Assembly: GCF_014698825.1 (NCBI RefSeq)
Contig: NZ_JACJTT010000020.1
Location: 31,455-95,454, forward strand
DNA from: Richelia sinica FACHB-800
GTDB lineage: Bacteria; Cyanobacteriota; Cyanobacteriia; Cyanobacteriales; Nostocaceae
Direction: 5' to 3'
Length of the DNA: 64,000 nt
Shown: positions 27,169 to 37,180 of the stretch, in pieces
Position numbering within the stretch: the first letter of the stretch is position 1
How the letters are laid out: each line of letters begins with the position of its first letter
Translations under genes and position numbers: made by a program
Notes under the pieces: model-generated
Seen by the model: only the letters and a program-made list of their open reading frames with translations
Database searches by the model: none
Told to the model about the DNA's origin: nothing

Positions 27169-27684
27169 CTACTATTGGCTAGAGGATTTTCAGGTGAAAA
27201 TTTTCAACGTATTGCTAAAAAAAGCAGAGGAAAATAGCCCTTTAATTTAACTGATGCTCTCAGGTTTTTATATACAGTAGATTGTCAATTAGGTAAAAAA
27301 TAAAAACCACAACTCAAACAGTAAATATGTTTAACTTTTTGCCTTTTACCTCCTGCCTCCTATTGATCAAATCAAATTTTAACTGATTGTTAATTATTAA
27401 TTGATTTTAATAGACATAAGTAATTTACGAAATATTATAGAATAATACTGATTATTGTTTGAAAAAATACCGTAGGAAATAGAGACAATGAATCAATAAC
27501 ATACTATTCAAGACTTTTTTATACATCTTGGGACTGATATTTTTTATTGTGGATGAATTTGGCAATCATCGATGCTTAAATCCAAGAAATGACACATAAA
27601 TGCTCAAATCTTAGCTATTAGTGCAGTTTTTTGCTTAAAAATACTTGCACATAGCCATAATTTCCATAATTTTATTTTTAAGTT
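27169..27684. other. AT-rich gene-free stretch
   Basis: About 516 bp upstream of the CheR-PAS gene. Apart from a TGCCTCCTATTG-type tract near 27353 and general AT richness I see no reading frame, RNA gene or clear regulatory site. Confidence 0.55.
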
Positions 27685-29559
27685 ATGAATTCTAATGAGA
27701 AAGACCCCAACTTTGAAAACCTACTGATTTATTTACGGCAAAATAGGGGGTTTGATTTTACAGGTTATAAGCGTTCTACGTTGATACGTCGTGTGTCTAA
27801 GCGAATTCAGTCATTAAACATAGATAATTTTGCTGACTATCTAGATTATTTGGAAGTTGATCCAGATGAATTCAACCATCTATTTAATACCATTCTCATC
27901 AACGTAACAGGATTTTTTCGGGATGCTACCGCTTGGGAATACTTAGCAGAACAAGTTTTACCTAATCTGATAAAAAATAAGAAAAATGGAGAAACTATCC
28001 GGATTTGGAGTGCAGGTTGTGCTTCTGGGGAAGAAGCTTATACTTTGGCAATTCTACTTGCAGAAATTTTAGGAATAGAGGAATGTCGTCAGAGAGTCAA
28101 AATATATGCTACCGATGTAGATGAAGAAGCGCTGAATCAAGCGCGTCAGGCTGTTTACAGTCACACTGATGTGCAAGCAATATCACCAGATATCCAACAA
28201 AAATATTTTCAAATATTAGGCAAAAAATTTGTATTTCGCCAAGATTTACGTCGGTCTGTGATTTTTGGTCGGCATGATTTACTTCAGGATGCCCCTATTT
28301 CTCGATTAGATTTGCTAGTGTGCAGAAATGCCTTGATGTATTTTAATTCAGAAACTCAGGGACGAATCTTAGCTAGATTCCATTTTGCCTTGAATGATAG
28401 TGGTTTTCTGTTTCTAGGCAAAGCAGAAATGTTGCTGATGTATTCCCATTTGTTCACCCCTGTGGACTTAAAAAATCGCATATTTACCAAGGTATCTTCT
28501 CGGAATATACGCGATCGCTTGCTCGTTATGGCAAATTCCGGGAATGATCAGTCTACTCAACTGTTAAATCGTGATATTCGCCTCAAAGAACTGGCTTTTG
28601 ACACCACATCAACTGCTCAAATAGTTATAGAAGCCAATGGAACCCTAGTATTTATCAACGAACAAGCACGCAATTTGTTTGGTCTGTCAGTCAAAGACAT
28701 AGGACGACCATTTCAGGATTTAGAATTATCTTATCGTCCCCTGGAGTTGCGATCGCTAATCGAACAAGCATACAGAGAAGCACATACCATCAGCCTTGCT
28801 AAAGTAGAGCGTTATTTATCAAATACAGACATACAATATCTTGATGTGCAGATTACGCCCATTTATGACACAGATCATCATCCCTTGGGCGTAACTATTG
28901 GTTTTGATGATGTTACCCTGTACGTTAAACTTCAGGAAGAACTGCAACGTTCCCGACAGGAATTAGAAACCACCAACGAAGAACTTCAATCTACCAACGA
29001 AGAGTTAGAAACCACCAACGAAGAACTTCAATCTACCAACGAAGAATTAGAAACCACCAACGAAGAACTCCAATCTACCAATGAAGAATTGGAGACTATG
29101 AATGAAGAGTTGCAATCAGCAAATGAAGAATTACAAACTATTAACCATGAACTGAGTGAGCGAACTTTAGAACTCAATCGTGCCAACTTATTCATGATTT
29201 CCATTCTCCGGAGTTTGCAAACGGGGATTATTGTTGTTGATAATCGTCATCACATCTCGATTTGGAATAATACCGTTGAAGATTTATGGGGTTTACGGAA
29301 TGATGAAGTATTAGGTCAATCAATCTTTAATCTAGATATTGGATTAGCTGTAGAACAATTACGATTACCAATAGCAGAAATTTTAGGTGGAAAAACGCAA
29401 TTTCACGAAATGATTCTTGAGGCTACTAATCGCCGAGGTAAAACCATACAATGTTATATTGCCCTGACACCTCTCATTGAAAAAGAAATCGAGGGAGTCG
29501 TCTTGATGATGGCAGATATCGATAAGATTAATTGGATAATTTCTGGTCATAAATTTTAG
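27685..29559 (+). CDS. CheR-type methyltransferase with PAS domains
   Basis: A 624-residue protein. Residues 1-270 are a CheR methyltransferase: the N-terminal helical domain (FDFTGYKRSTLIRRVSKRI), the SAM-binding IRIWSAGCASGEEAYTLAI and the later LDLLVCRNALMYF. A first PAS domain follows (about 300-410), then a heptad-like coiled coil made of repeated E(T/S)TNEEL units (about 425-490), then a second PAS domain (about 515-620). Similar architectures usually continue with CheB at the N-terminus or a histidine kinase at the C-terminus; both are missing here and the protein ends after the second PAS. The DNA of the coiled coil (28966-29110) is itself a tandem repeat of about 42 bp. Confidence 0.85.
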   Translation: MNSNEKDPNFENLLIYLRQNRGFDFTGYKRSTLIRRVSKRIQSLNIDNFADYLDYLEVDPDEFNHLFNTILINVTGFFRDATAWEYLAEQVLPNLIKNKKNGETIRIWSAGCASGEEAYTLAILLAEILGIEECRQRVKIYATDVDEEALNQARQAVYSHTDVQAISPDIQQKYFQILGKKFVFRQDLRRSVIFGRHDLLQDAPISRLDLLVCRNALMYFNSETQGRILARFHFALNDSGFLFLGKAEMLLMYSHLFTPVDLKNRIFTKVSSRNIRDRLLVMANSGNDQSTQLLNRDIRLKELAFDTTSTAQIVIEANGTLVFINEQARNLFGLSVKDIGRPFQDLELSYRPLELRSLIEQAYREAHTISLAKVERYLSNTDIQYLDVQITPIYDTDHHPLGVTIGFDDVTLYVKLQEELQRSRQELETTNEELQSTNEELETTNEELQSTNEELETTNEELQSTNEELETMNEELQSANEELQTINHELSERTLELNRANLFMISILRSLQTGIIVVDNRHHISIWNNTVEDLWGLRNDEVLGQSIFNLDIGLAVEQLRLPIAEILGGKTQFHEMILEATNRRGKTIQCYIALTPLIEKEIEGVVLMMADIDKINWIISGHKF

Positions 29560-29911
29560 GTGGTTAAATACTGAAATAACAAAAAATGAAAAATACCTCC
29601 ATAAATGCTAAATTAATTAGCAAATATCGAGGCGGAGATGGGAGTTTAGCTTGATATCTCTTTGGCAAGAGACAAAAAGATTGAATTGAGAAATTAGTGC
29701 TAGGTTAATGGCAATATTTTAAAGATTCAGAGGACAAACAAAAGATAGATGTATCTTTGCTGCACCAATTCAATTAACAGCTTTTTAAGCAGATAATTCA
29801 TCTACCTAAAGATGTATTTTACCCTGTTTAATACATTTGTATGTTGTCACCAGACAGAGGATTGATAACACAGGTTATCAACTGCTAACAGTTATATCTA
29901 TACTGTTGCGC
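29560..29911. other. Gene-free stretch between convergent genes
   Basis: About 350 bp, AT-rich. TGCTAAATTAATTAGCA at about 29606-29622 is a short palindrome soon after the CheR-PAS stop and may help end transcription. Nothing else is recognised. Confidence 0.5.
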
Positions 29912-30358
29912 TTATTTTTCACAAAAAAAATCATTATCATCGAATGTATCAAGATTGAGGCGATCGCACTCATACTGTCCTTTGATTTCTTCATTGAAAA
30001 AGTTGCCCAGGAAGTCTGTGGTACTAAAATCTTCCCAAGTCTCCTGATCTACACCTGCATATTGATAAGTAGCACCACTGTGAAATTCAATCTGCAAGAT
30101 TTTTTCATCACTATCGTAGCCAATGGCATAGGCCATAGATGAGCTAACTGGTAGCATAGCAATTGGTTCCTCTACTGTCGGTAGTGCAGCAGTTTCTGTA
30201 ATCAGACTGTTAAGTCTTTGCAATCCTTCAAAAGCTTCCACTGGTGCAGAAATCTGCATTAATTCCAGTTCTTCGCCTCGATTCAGCAATAGCTGTAGAT
30301 GTCCATCAGAGTGAGCTATGGCGACTAAACTGCTCAGATCCATTTTAGCTAATTTCAT
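29912..30358 (-). CDS. KTSC-domain protein
   Basis: A 148-residue protein whose C-terminal half is a KTSC domain (VSSSMAYAIGYDSDEK, then LQIEFHSGATYQYAGVDQ, ending TTDFLGNFFNEEIKGQY). KTSC domains are small and their role is not established; they occur alone or fused to lysyl-tRNA synthetase-like proteins. The N-terminal half (MKLAKMDLSSLVAIAHSDGH) is of unknown family. It lies near the end of the nif cluster but is separated from fdxH by another gene and a terminator. Confidence 0.8.
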   Translation of the reverse strand: MKLAKMDLSSLVAIAHSDGHLQLLLNRGEELELMQISAPVEAFEGLQRLNSLITETAALPTVEEPIAMLPVSSSMAYAIGYDSDEKILQIEFHSGATYQYAGVDQETWEDFSTTDFLGNFFNEEIKGQYECDRLNLDTFDDNDFFCEK

Positions 30359-30600
30359 TGCTTGTGATCTCCTCTAGCTGAATCGGGAGTGTAAAGTTTT
30401 ACTATGAAAGCTTTATAGTAAAAATGTACTATAAAATAATTTGAATGTCAATATTTTGTCTATCTACTGAAATGAAAACATGGGTACAGCAGGAAAGCAG
30501 CCAGATACTGATTTGTTTCAAGACCATGAACTATGTTGATATTTTAATTAAGAGTTACTATAGACAATGAAACTGTCATTGCCAGTCAATATCGGAAGCT

Positions 30601-30852
30601 ATGCTCAATATACAAAAGAATAAAAATACTGCCTTTTTTTTAGGAATAGTAATAGCTTATATCACCGCATATGGAATTGCTCGTAGCACAGTTTTCCATA
30701 CTGTAGAAAATTACCCCCAAGGTAAGGGAAATAGCCGCCAAGACTTTATTACTCAAAAAGAGCATCAACCCGGTGAAGGTTGGGAATATCAAGTTTTTTT
30801 ACCTGCCATTAAAATAGAAGAGGCAATAATAATGTATATACACAACAGATAA
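30601..30852 (+). CDS. Small one-helix membrane protein, tentative
   Basis: An 83-residue frame beginning with a charged N-terminus, one hydrophobic helix (AFFLGIVIAYITAYGIARS) and a soluble tail. No family is recognised. It runs toward fdxH and is followed by an intrinsic terminator hairpin at 30913-30943. Composition and the ATG are reasonable but evidence for a real gene is limited. Confidence 0.45.
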   Translation: MLNIQKNKNTAFFLGIVIAYITAYGIARSTVFHTVENYPQGKGNSRQDFITQKEHQPGEGWEYQVFLPAIKIEEAIIMYIHNR

Positions 30853-30912
30853 CCTAGAGTTTATATTTAATCTGAAATAAAAATTAGACAAAAACTATAA
30901 AATTACAACAAT

Positions 30913-30943
30913 AAATGAAGGATAATAACTATCCTTCATTTTA
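30913..30943. terminator. Bidirectional intrinsic terminator
   Basis: Arms AAATGAAGGATA and TATCCTTCATTT (12 bp each, exact) surround a 5-base loop and are followed by TTTT on the plus strand and by ATTT on the minus strand. It sits between the convergent small gene at 30601 and fdxH, so it may end the whole nif transcription unit. Confidence 0.8.
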
Positions 30944-30990
30944 TCGCCATGAATTTAGTTAGATAAAACGAGATTATCTAATGCTAAATA

Positions 30991-31290
30991 TTAAGCCAAG
31001 TAAGGCTCTTGGTGGGTTTTGATTGTGCAGTTGGAGCGAGGATAGGTAACGCACAACAGAGCAAAACCTTTAGCTACTTGATCATCATCCAAGAAAATTT
31101 GGTTGGATTGATCAATTTCACCTTCTACAACCTTACCTACACAGCTAGAGCAGGAACCAGAGTGACAAGAAAAAGGTAATTCAATACCAGCTGCTTCTGC
31201 ACCTTCAAGAATTGTAGTATCTTCGTCAATTTCAACTACAGTGTCGAGGTTTTCTTTTTTGCTGATCAATCGTACTTGATAAGTAGCCAT
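30991..31290 (-). CDS. fdxH: Heterocyst [2Fe-2S] ferredoxin
   Basis: A 99-residue plant-type ferredoxin with cluster ligands Cys42, Cys47, Cys50 ([11 protein letters not shown]) and Cys80 (ALLC). The sequence matches FdxH, the heterocyst-specific electron donor to NifH, rather than vegetative PetF: it has the lysine-containing LISKKENLD near the N-terminus, a feature reported to matter for nitrogenase interaction. It is the last gene of the nif cluster, 196 bp after hesB, and is followed by a strong terminator. Confidence 0.93.
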   Translation of the reverse strand: MATYQVRLISKKENLDTVVEIDEDTTILEGAEAAGIELPFSCHSGSCSSCVGKVVEGEIDQSNQIFLDDDQVAKGFALLCVTYPRSNCTIKTHQEPYLA

Positions 31291-31486
31291 TTTCCGGTTC
31301 TCCTCAAACGTGAATAGAATTGCTGTTCAGAATTGGTTAAGTCTCCCCCTCTGAGCATGGGGAAATGCTCTTGCCCGTACACAAAAAGATGCGGAGTATG
31401 TTTACGGGAAAGTTGTAAACTTGTAAGTTTTGGAATGGAACTTAGGAAAGGTTCTATATCTATTTTTTCCTAAATTCCTAATTGTT

Positions 31487-31858
31487 TTAGCTGCAAGGTA
31501 CACCGTTTGGTGTGCAATTACCGGCTTTAAATGACTTGCCGCAACCACAAGTATCTGTGGCGTTAGGATTAATAAATTTAAAGCCGCTTTCCATTACTCC
31601 TTCTACAAAGTCGATGACAATGCCTTGTAATAACGGCGCACTTTTGGCATCAACATAAACCAACACATTGCCTTGTTGGACAACTACATCATCAGGTTGG
31701 GGCTTACTGGTAATTTCTAATCCATATTCATAGCCACTGCAACCACCATCTTTAACGGAGATGCGGATACCTTTAGTGACATTATTAGTTTCGGGAGCGG
31801 AACCTTGCAGGAACGCCCGCAGACGAAATTCTGCTTTTTCTGTTAAAGTAACAGTCAT
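31487..31858 (-). CDS. hesB: HesB/IscA-like Fe-S assembly protein
   Basis: A 123-residue A-type Fe-S carrier. The three conserved cysteines are in GGCSGYEYGL and the C-terminal DTCGCGKSF. In nif clusters of heterocystous cyanobacteria this protein (HesB) helps supply clusters to nitrogenase. It follows hesA by about 60 bp. The C-terminal extension (KAGNCTPNGVPCS) adds two further cysteines. Confidence 0.92.
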   Translation of the reverse strand: MTVTLTEKAEFRLRAFLQGSAPETNNVTKGIRISVKDGGCSGYEYGLEITSKPQPDDVVVQQGNVLVYVDAKSAPLLQGIVIDFVEGVMESGFKFINPNATDTCGCGKSFKAGNCTPNGVPCS

Positions 31859-31917
31859 TTTGTTTCCTGTTCTGTAGCGAATATTCTGTTATCAGGTGTG
31901 GGTTTTGACCCAAGTTT

Positions 31918-32703
31918 TTACACTTCGGAAAGAGATTGAGATTGAGAATATCTCCAAGGGGCGGTATTTCCACAAACGGGACAGGAGCGATCGCGATGGG
32001 AACGCCGTTTAGCAAATTCCATCCGATTTAAGTCAATTGTTAATAGTTGGGACAACAAAGGTTGACTAAAACCAGTAATTAACTTAATTGCCTCTAATGC
32101 TGTTAAACAAGCCAGTGTCCCAGACACAGCCCCCAGCACAGAAAAACCGCGCCGATCCCAATCAGGCTTTTCTGGAAATAGACAAGATAAACAAGGAGTG
32201 ACACCGGGAATAATCGTTGTCAGGTATGCCTCCATCCCGTCCATAGCAGCTTCTACCATGGGCTTGCGCCAGCGCACACAGGCTTCATTTAACAAATTCC
32301 GTTCTGTAAAATTGTGGGCGCAGTCCAAAGCCATATCTGCCGATTGCACCAACTCATCTACATTGTCCGCGGTGATATACTCATGAATCGCTTCAATCTG
32401 GACATCGGGATTAATAGCTTCCAGAGTTTCCTTCGCTTTAAATACTCTGGGCTTACCAACCCAATCGTCTGTCATCAGCACCTGACGATTCATATCATCT
32501 AGTCTTAAGTCTCCACCCCGAACTAGGATCAGCCGCCCAACGCCTGCTACTGCCAGGTAAAGCGCTGCCGTACCGCCTAATCCCCCCACACCAGTCACTA
32601 AAACAGTCGCTGACTTCAGACGCTTCTGAGCTAGTTCGCCAAAGTTGGGGAGCATCATTTGGCGACGATAGCGTTCTAATTCGGTAGGCGTTAGGTTGAT
32701 CAA
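31918..32703 (-). CDS. hesA: HesA, ThiF/MoeB-family protein
   Basis: A 261-residue E1-like adenylyltransferase homologue. It has the nucleotide-binding motif VLVTGVGGLGGTAALYLA, the conserved arginine-rich DDMNRQVLMT, the PxxSCLFP segment TPCLSCLFPEKPD, and a C-terminal CPVCG; the two CxxC pairs fit a zinc site. HesA is found in nif clusters and is thought to help molybdenum or sulfur handling. It starts 10 bp after nifW and is followed by hesB. Confidence 0.9.
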   Translation of the reverse strand: MINLTPTELERYRRQMMLPNFGELAQKRLKSATVLVTGVGGLGGTAALYLAVAGVGRLILVRGGDLRLDDMNRQVLMTDDWVGKPRVFKAKETLEAINPDVQIEAIHEYITADNVDELVQSADMALDCAHNFTERNLLNEACVRWRKPMVEAAMDGMEAYLTTIIPGVTPCLSCLFPEKPDWDRRGFSVLGAVSGTLACLTALEAIKLITGFSQPLLSQLLTIDLNRMEFAKRRSHRDRSCPVCGNTAPWRYSQSQSLSEV

Positions 32704-32713
32704 TTTATACCTC

Positions 32714-33028
32714 CTAATCAGAAGTGATTTCTGTCAGCGTAATTACATTCTTGGGCTTATCATTAAACACCTTAAACAGTTTTTGTTCGTGAGGTGTAGA
32801 TTCTAGAAATACCTGATAAGCTGTTTGCAATGCTTCACAATATTTGTTTAATTTTTCTGCTTCACTCAGCCCAGCACTACTATCATCAACTTCTTGGACG
32901 TATTGGGAAAACTTTTTCAATATATGTAGACGGTTAACATTCACAACCTTTTGGTCATAAGGCAAGTTAAAGAACTTGAAAAATTCTTCTGCATCAGAGA
33001 GTTTTTTGAATTCTTGAATAGTTGTCAT
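32714..33028 (-). CDS. nifW: Nitrogenase stabilising protein NifW
   Basis: A 104-residue protein matching NifW: FKKLSDAEEFFKFFNLPYD near the N-terminus and a C-terminal helical segment ALQTAYQVFLESTPHEQKLF. NifW helps protect or mature the MoFe protein. Its start overlaps the end of the preceding 66-residue gene by 4 bp (ATGA type), so the two are translationally coupled. Confidence 0.92.
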   Translation of the reverse strand: MTTIQEFKKLSDAEEFFKFFNLPYDQKVVNVNRLHILKKFSQYVQEVDDSSAGLSEAEKLNKYCEALQTAYQVFLESTPHEQKLFKVFNDKPKNVITLTEITSD

Positions 33029-33225
33029 TTGCCATTCTCCAATTGTTTGAGTTGTTGCTTGAGTTCATCTAAATGACGATAAATTTCATAGGTCTCAGCA
33101 GCAACATCCATTAATTTTTGGTAGTCTGTTGGCAGTCCTTCAGCTAAATCATGCAAATCCATTTTCATTTGTCCGGCTTTGCTGTTTAGCTTTTTAATGG
33201 TGGTCTTGAGTTCGTCAATGGTCAT
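33025..33225 (-). CDS. Small nif-cluster metalloprotein (CCE_0567/DUF683 type)
   Basis: A 66-residue, almost fully helical protein (MTIDELKTTIKKLNSKAGQM ... LDELKQQLKQLENGK), consistent with the two-helix CCE_0567 family that sits between the NifX-associated gene and nifW in cyanobacterial clusters and has been linked to iron binding. It overlaps nifW by 4 bp. The 208 bp upstream hold a tandem AGGAGTTCAG repeat (33250-33287) and dispersed repeats. Confidence 0.85.
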   Translation of the reverse strand: MTIDELKTTIKKLNSKAGQMKMDLHDLAEGLPTDYQKLMDVAAETYEIYRHLDELKQQLKQLENGK

Positions 33226-33249
33226 AATAGGGGACAGAAGGAAGAATAC

Positions 33250-33287
33250 AGAAGTTCAGGAGTTCAGGAGTTCAGGAGTTCAGAAGT
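33250..33287 (+). repeat. Tandem 10-bp repeat (AGGAGTTCAG)
   Basis: Four copies of the same 10-bp unit seen after psbQ, here inside the nif cluster between the DUF269 gene and the 66-residue gene. A CTTCGCTAAC repeat and a CGCGTAGCTTACCGGAGGCAT repeat follow. Confidence 0.8.
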
Positions 33288-33433
33288 GCCTCGCAAAACG
33301 AGGAGCTTCGCTAACAGAAGAAAACTAGAACTCCTGTTCGCGTAGCTTACCGGAGGCATCAGCCATACTCCTTCTTCTGCCTCCCCTACTCCTCCTGCTG
33401 CCTCAACGGTAATCTGTGGGTAAGAAAGGATGA

Positions 33434-33910
33434 TTAAATCTTGCCGACTTCGGGGAAGCGTTTGGCTAAATCTAAGCCTTTCTCTACTAATGTTTCACCT
33501 TCTGCTGATAACTTTTCTAGGGATTCAAAACCAAACCGATGGGCATCACGTAAGGTTTTGACTACTAGCAACAGCCGACCAGAAAAGACTAAGGCCCAAC
33601 CAAAACCTTCATGATTAACATTCACAACAACGTTAGAAATTAATCCTGTTTCTTGTTCGATTCTGGCAGCGATAGCACGGAAGTAGGCGTTAATGCGTGA
33701 TAAAGTGGCTGGGTCTACTTCACCTTCAACAGAAATTTCCCGTTTCTTTTGTTTGGTGACAATAAAGGGTTTGAGAATTAATTCATCTGACCAACTCCGA
33801 TAAAAACCATAGGTATCTTGACCACGGATTTGCATCAGAATGGCTTTGAGAAATGGTGTTAAGGTCAATTCTGTATTGCTGGCGTTACCATTCAGGTTAT
33901 TGGCACTCAT
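33434..33910 (-). CDS. NifX-associated nitrogen fixation protein (DUF269)
   Basis: A 158-residue protein matching the NifX-associated DUF269 family: LTPFLKAILMQIRGQDTYGFYRSW at the start, then DPATLSRINAYFRAIAARIE and NHEGFGWALVFSGRLLLV. It is a standard neighbour of nifX and is thought to help FeMo-co biosynthesis. Its ATG overlaps the nifX stop by 4 bp. Confidence 0.92.
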   Translation of the reverse strand: MSANNLNGNASNTELTLTPFLKAILMQIRGQDTYGFYRSWSDELILKPFIVTKQKKREISVEGEVDPATLSRINAYFRAIAARIEQETGLISNVVVNVNHEGFGWALVFSGRLLLVVKTLRDAHRFGFESLEKLSAEGETLVEKGLDLAKRFPEVGKI

Positions 33911-34320
33911 ACTGTTGCTTCGTTTTCTATTTCTTCAATAAAGCTAGGCTTTTTAGTTTGTAAAGCTTTACGCAACCAAGGTGGAGGATTGCCTTTAAGT
34001 GTTTGGACTAATTTGGTTAAAATTTCTGCGATTTTTTCTTCTTCAGATTTCACCTTAATGGGGGTGACACCTTTTTTAATTAATTTGGCAGCAGCAGTTC
34101 CACCAATGGCGGTAACATACACAATTGTGCAATCATGTATGGCTTGAAGTTTGGGTGTAATTTTATCTTCGTTACCGTCTTCCTTGAGTTCACCTTCAAA
34201 TTTTAAGGTTTCAACAAATTCGTATCCTTGTTCGGAAACTTCGTAAACTTCGATTTCTCTGGCCCAGCCAAAGTGAGCATTAACGTGAACTCGATCGCTA
34301 GTGGTGAAAGCAATTTTCAT
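33907..34320 (-). CDS. nifX: FeMo-co precursor carrier NifX
   Basis: A 137-residue protein of the NifX/NafY/NifB-C-terminal dinitrogenase-cofactor-binding family. MKIAFTTSDRVHVNAHFGWAR carries the family's conserved HFG motif, and DCTIVYVTAIGGTAAAKLIK the second conserved block. NifX holds NifB-co or VK-cluster during cofactor assembly. It lies 53 bp after nifN and overlaps the DUF269 gene. Confidence 0.93.
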   Translation of the reverse strand: MKIAFTTSDRVHVNAHFGWAREIEVYEVSEQGYEFVETLKFEGELKEDGNEDKITPKLQAIHDCTIVYVTAIGGTAAAKLIKKGVTPIKVKSEEEKIAEILTKLVQTLKGNPPPWLRKALQTKKPSFIEEIENEATV

Positions 34321-34373
34321 TGGTTTTGTCCTTTGTCAGTTGTCATTATGTCGCTTGTCATTCGTCGGTTTTT

Positions 34374-35702
34374 TCACTGGTTGATTACTGACGACCAATG
34401 ACTCATGACTAAAGCTTCTTCGCGTTCTAAAAACAAGTTGCCCATACCGAAAAGCAGTTCCATGGTGCCGCGATAGCCGACTTTGGTAAATAAACCATTG
34501 CCTAAGCGGTCATAGATAGGAATGCCTAGACGATAGAGAGGAATAGAAAGGCGTTTGGCGATCGCATTCACGTTAGAATTACCAACGAGCAAATCAGCAC
34601 CTACCGCCAATTGTTCAAAATCTTCTAAGTCACCAATGGTGACGTTTTTGATGGGGAGTTTTTCCAACAGGGGAGAACGGGTTGTGGTTACAGCCCCATG
34701 AACTTGCGCTCCCATCGAATGCAAGAAGCCGACTGTTGACCATAATAAATCTGGTTCTAAAGCTAAAGCTACCCGTTTTGCACCAAAATAAAAGTGCGTG
34801 TCCAACATTGCGTCTTGCAATTGACGGCGTTGACGACGGTATTTTTCCGGGACTGGATTTCCACTCAGATGGGATAACTTTTGCAGAAAATCATCCACAG
34901 GATTTAAACCGGTCAAGTCTCTCACCAATTCATAGGGAGTTCCAAACCGTTCCTTCAGAATTTTCGCTGCACCGCGCATACTTTCACCCAAAGCCAAGGT
35001 GAAAGCAGAACTACCCAAAGAACGCAGTTGTTTGAGAGTAGTACCGCTAGCTGTCACCGCACTATAACCATCTTCCAGGTGTCCATCTAAAGAAGCACCT
35101 AAATCAGGGACAAAAATTGGTTCTAAACCAAAAGCGGTGACCATTTCCCGAATTTCCTGCACATCCCCAGGAGTGAAAGCCGCACCCGCTAAAATGGTGA
35201 TTTGCTCAGGAATAATACCTCCAGCTTGGGGAATTTCCTTCACCAAACTTTCCACCGCAGCGGCAAAACCATCTTGCAACGCACCTTTAAAATCCGGAGT
35301 CGGGGCAAAAGCGATCGCTAAATGATTTAATTCTGGATGACGCTCCCGAATATCCTTCAAAAACCTTTCAATATCATCGCCTCTAGTTTCCGTCAGTCCC
35401 GTCGTACACAGACCGATAATTTCTGGATTAGCCTTTTGTACCAAAGTGAGGATAGCTTGCTCAACATTCTCCTCACCACCCAAAATCGTTGTCACCTCCG
35501 TCATCGCCGTCGTTGCCAGAGGAATAGCCTCACGGAAATGACGTACCAAAACCACCTTAGCGAAAGCAGTACAACCTTGGGAACCGTGGAACAAAGGCAT
35601 CATCCCCTTAATCCCCAAAAAAGCCAAAGAAGCACCTAAAGCTTGACTTTGCTTCAAAGGATTAACCGCCACAGACTTTTCTGGAATAATAGCGATCGCC
35701 AT
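34374..35702 (-). CDS. nifN: FeMo-co scaffold subunit NifN
   Basis: A 442-residue beta-type subunit of the NifEN scaffold on which NifB-co is converted to FeMo-co. Visible: the ligand region HGSQGCTAFAKVVLVRHF, TTAMTEVTTILGG, and the later ALEPDLLWSTVGFLHSMGA, in the order seen in NifK/NifN relatives. It follows nifE by 110 bp. The protein is full length. Confidence 0.95.
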   Translation of the reverse strand: MAIAIIPEKSVAVNPLKQSQALGASLAFLGIKGMMPLFHGSQGCTAFAKVVLVRHFREAIPLATTAMTEVTTILGGEENVEQAILTLVQKANPEIIGLCTTGLTETRGDDIERFLKDIRERHPELNHLAIAFAPTPDFKGALQDGFAAAVESLVKEIPQAGGIIPEQITILAGAAFTPGDVQEIREMVTAFGLEPIFVPDLGASLDGHLEDGYSAVTASGTTLKQLRSLGSSAFTLALGESMRGAAKILKERFGTPYELVRDLTGLNPVDDFLQKLSHLSGNPVPEKYRRQRRQLQDAMLDTHFYFGAKRVALALEPDLLWSTVGFLHSMGAQVHGAVTTTRSPLLEKLPIKNVTIGDLEDFEQLAVGADLLVGNSNVNAIAKRLSIPLYRLGIPIYDRLGNGLFTKVGYRGTMELLFGMGNLFLEREEALVMSHWSSVINQ

Positions 35703-35812
35703 AAACTCATCTCATCTAAATTTTATATTGCGGCCTTGGTGAACTTTCTCTTTGCGTCTTTGCGTCTTTGCGCGAAACTTATTACCCTTATTCACCAACG
35801 CCAAAAACTCAA

Positions 35813-37180
35813 CTATTCCCAAGGAGCAGGCTTCCGTACCTGTTCCCACACCGGACTGTACAAAGCCTCATACAACTCCCGCGCCATTTCCACCATCCCC
35901 ACATAACCTGCATAGGGATGATGACGCTCCTGGTTAATATCTAAAAATGGAATTCTCGCCTTTAATGCTGTGTACTGATTTCGACCACCCGCAATCAGCA
36001 TATCTGCGTTAGTCTCAGCAATTAATTTTAGTAACTCTTGAGCATTACCCTTTTCCAACATAATGCCCTCATTACCCAGCAAATTCTTGATTTTTGCCTT
36101 ATCTTCCTCCGTACTCTTCCGGGTACTGGTAGCCACAACCTCAATGCCCAAATCCTTTGCTGCGGAGATAATAGACCAACTTTTTACACCGCCAGTATAT
36201 AAAACCACCCGCTTACCCTTGAGACGTTCCCGGTAAGGAGCCAAAGCAACATCCAAAGCCGCAGTTTCTTCTGCAATTAGCTGTTCCGTGCGTGCTTGTA
36301 AATCAGGATCACCTAACTTCGCTGCCACATTTCGTAAACAGCGATTGACATCATCAATCCCGTAAAAAGATTCTTCAATATAAGGAATACCGTAACGCTC
36401 CTCCATCTTCCGCGCCATATTTAATAAAGCGCGTGAGCAAATCATCACATTCAACTTAGCGCGGTGAGCATAACAAATTTCTTCATAGCGAGCATCACCA
36501 GTAATCTTGGATAAAACGCGGATGCCTAACTTTTCAAATAAAGGTAAAACACCCCACATTTCCCCAGCGATATTGTACTCACCAATCAAATTAATATCAT
36601 AAGGTGTAGTATATTCAGCTTCAGCAGTACCAACCACATAATCAAGTAAAGCCTCACCACCAAAGCGATTACCTAAGTTTTTACTACCAATAAAACCAGG
36701 AGCAATCACCGGCACCACAGGTAAACCAATTTTTTCTGCTGCCACCTTACAAACTGCTTCCATATCATCGCCAATCAAAGCAGTAACACAGGTAGCGTAA
36801 ACAAAAATCGCCTTTGGTTGATAACGTTCTTTAATTTCCACAATTGCTTTATATAGTTTCTTTTCACCACCGAAAATCACATCATTTTCAGTTAAATCAG
36901 TGGTAAAACCAGTCTTATAAAGCATCGGGCCAGAAGACAGACTACCGCGACTACCCCAGGAATTGCCAGCGCAGGCGATCGGGCCGTGTACCAAATGAGC
37001 AGCATCAGTAATGGGTACAAGGGCAATCATCGCCCCATCAAAAGCACAACCCCCTTGAGCCGCACCAGGTTGAGCTTGTTGAGTACAAGATTTATTTTTC
37101 TTTTCTCCCTTTTTATTTTGATTATGTTCGCATCCCGGCTCATGCAATAACTCGTTGATTTTACTCTGGGTAATTTTCAT
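35813..37180 (-). CDS. nifE: FeMo-co scaffold subunit NifE
   Basis: A 455-residue alpha-type subunit of NifEN. The P-cluster-like ligand cysteines are in [24 protein letters not shown] and [11 protein letters not shown]. It retains the C-terminal [20 protein letters not shown] region. It is separated from the upstream 112-residue gene by 255 bp of AT-rich DNA that may hold its own promoter. Confidence 0.95.
   Translation of the reverse strand: MKITQSKINELLHEPGCEHNQNKKGEKKNKSCTQQAQPGAAQGGCAFDGAMIALVPITDAAHLVHGPIACAGNSWGSRGSLSSGPMLYKTGFTTDLTENDVIFGGEKKLYKAIVEIKERYQPKAIFVYATCVTALIGDDMEAVCKVAAEKIGLPVVPVIAPGFIGSKNLGNRFGGEALLDYVVGTAEAEYTTPYDINLIGEYNIAGEMWGVLPLFEKLGIRVLSKITGDARYEEICYAHRAKLNVMICSRALLNMARKMEERYGIPYIEESFYGIDDVNRCLRNVAAKLGDPDLQARTEQLIAEETAALDVALAPYRERLKGKRVVLYTGGVKSWSIISAAKDLGIEVVATSTRKSTEEDKAKIKNLLGNEGIMLEKGNAQELLKLIAETNADMLIAGGRNQYTALKARIPFLDINQERHHPYAGYVGMVEMARELYEALYSPVWEQVRKPAPWE

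Noticed and set aside
31785..32015. 76-codon frame spanning the hesA-hesB junction
   Set aside because: Overlaps both genes in another frame with no support.
35643..35937. Rightward frames across the nifE-nifN gap
   Set aside because: They run antisense to nifE and nifN and lack any family features.
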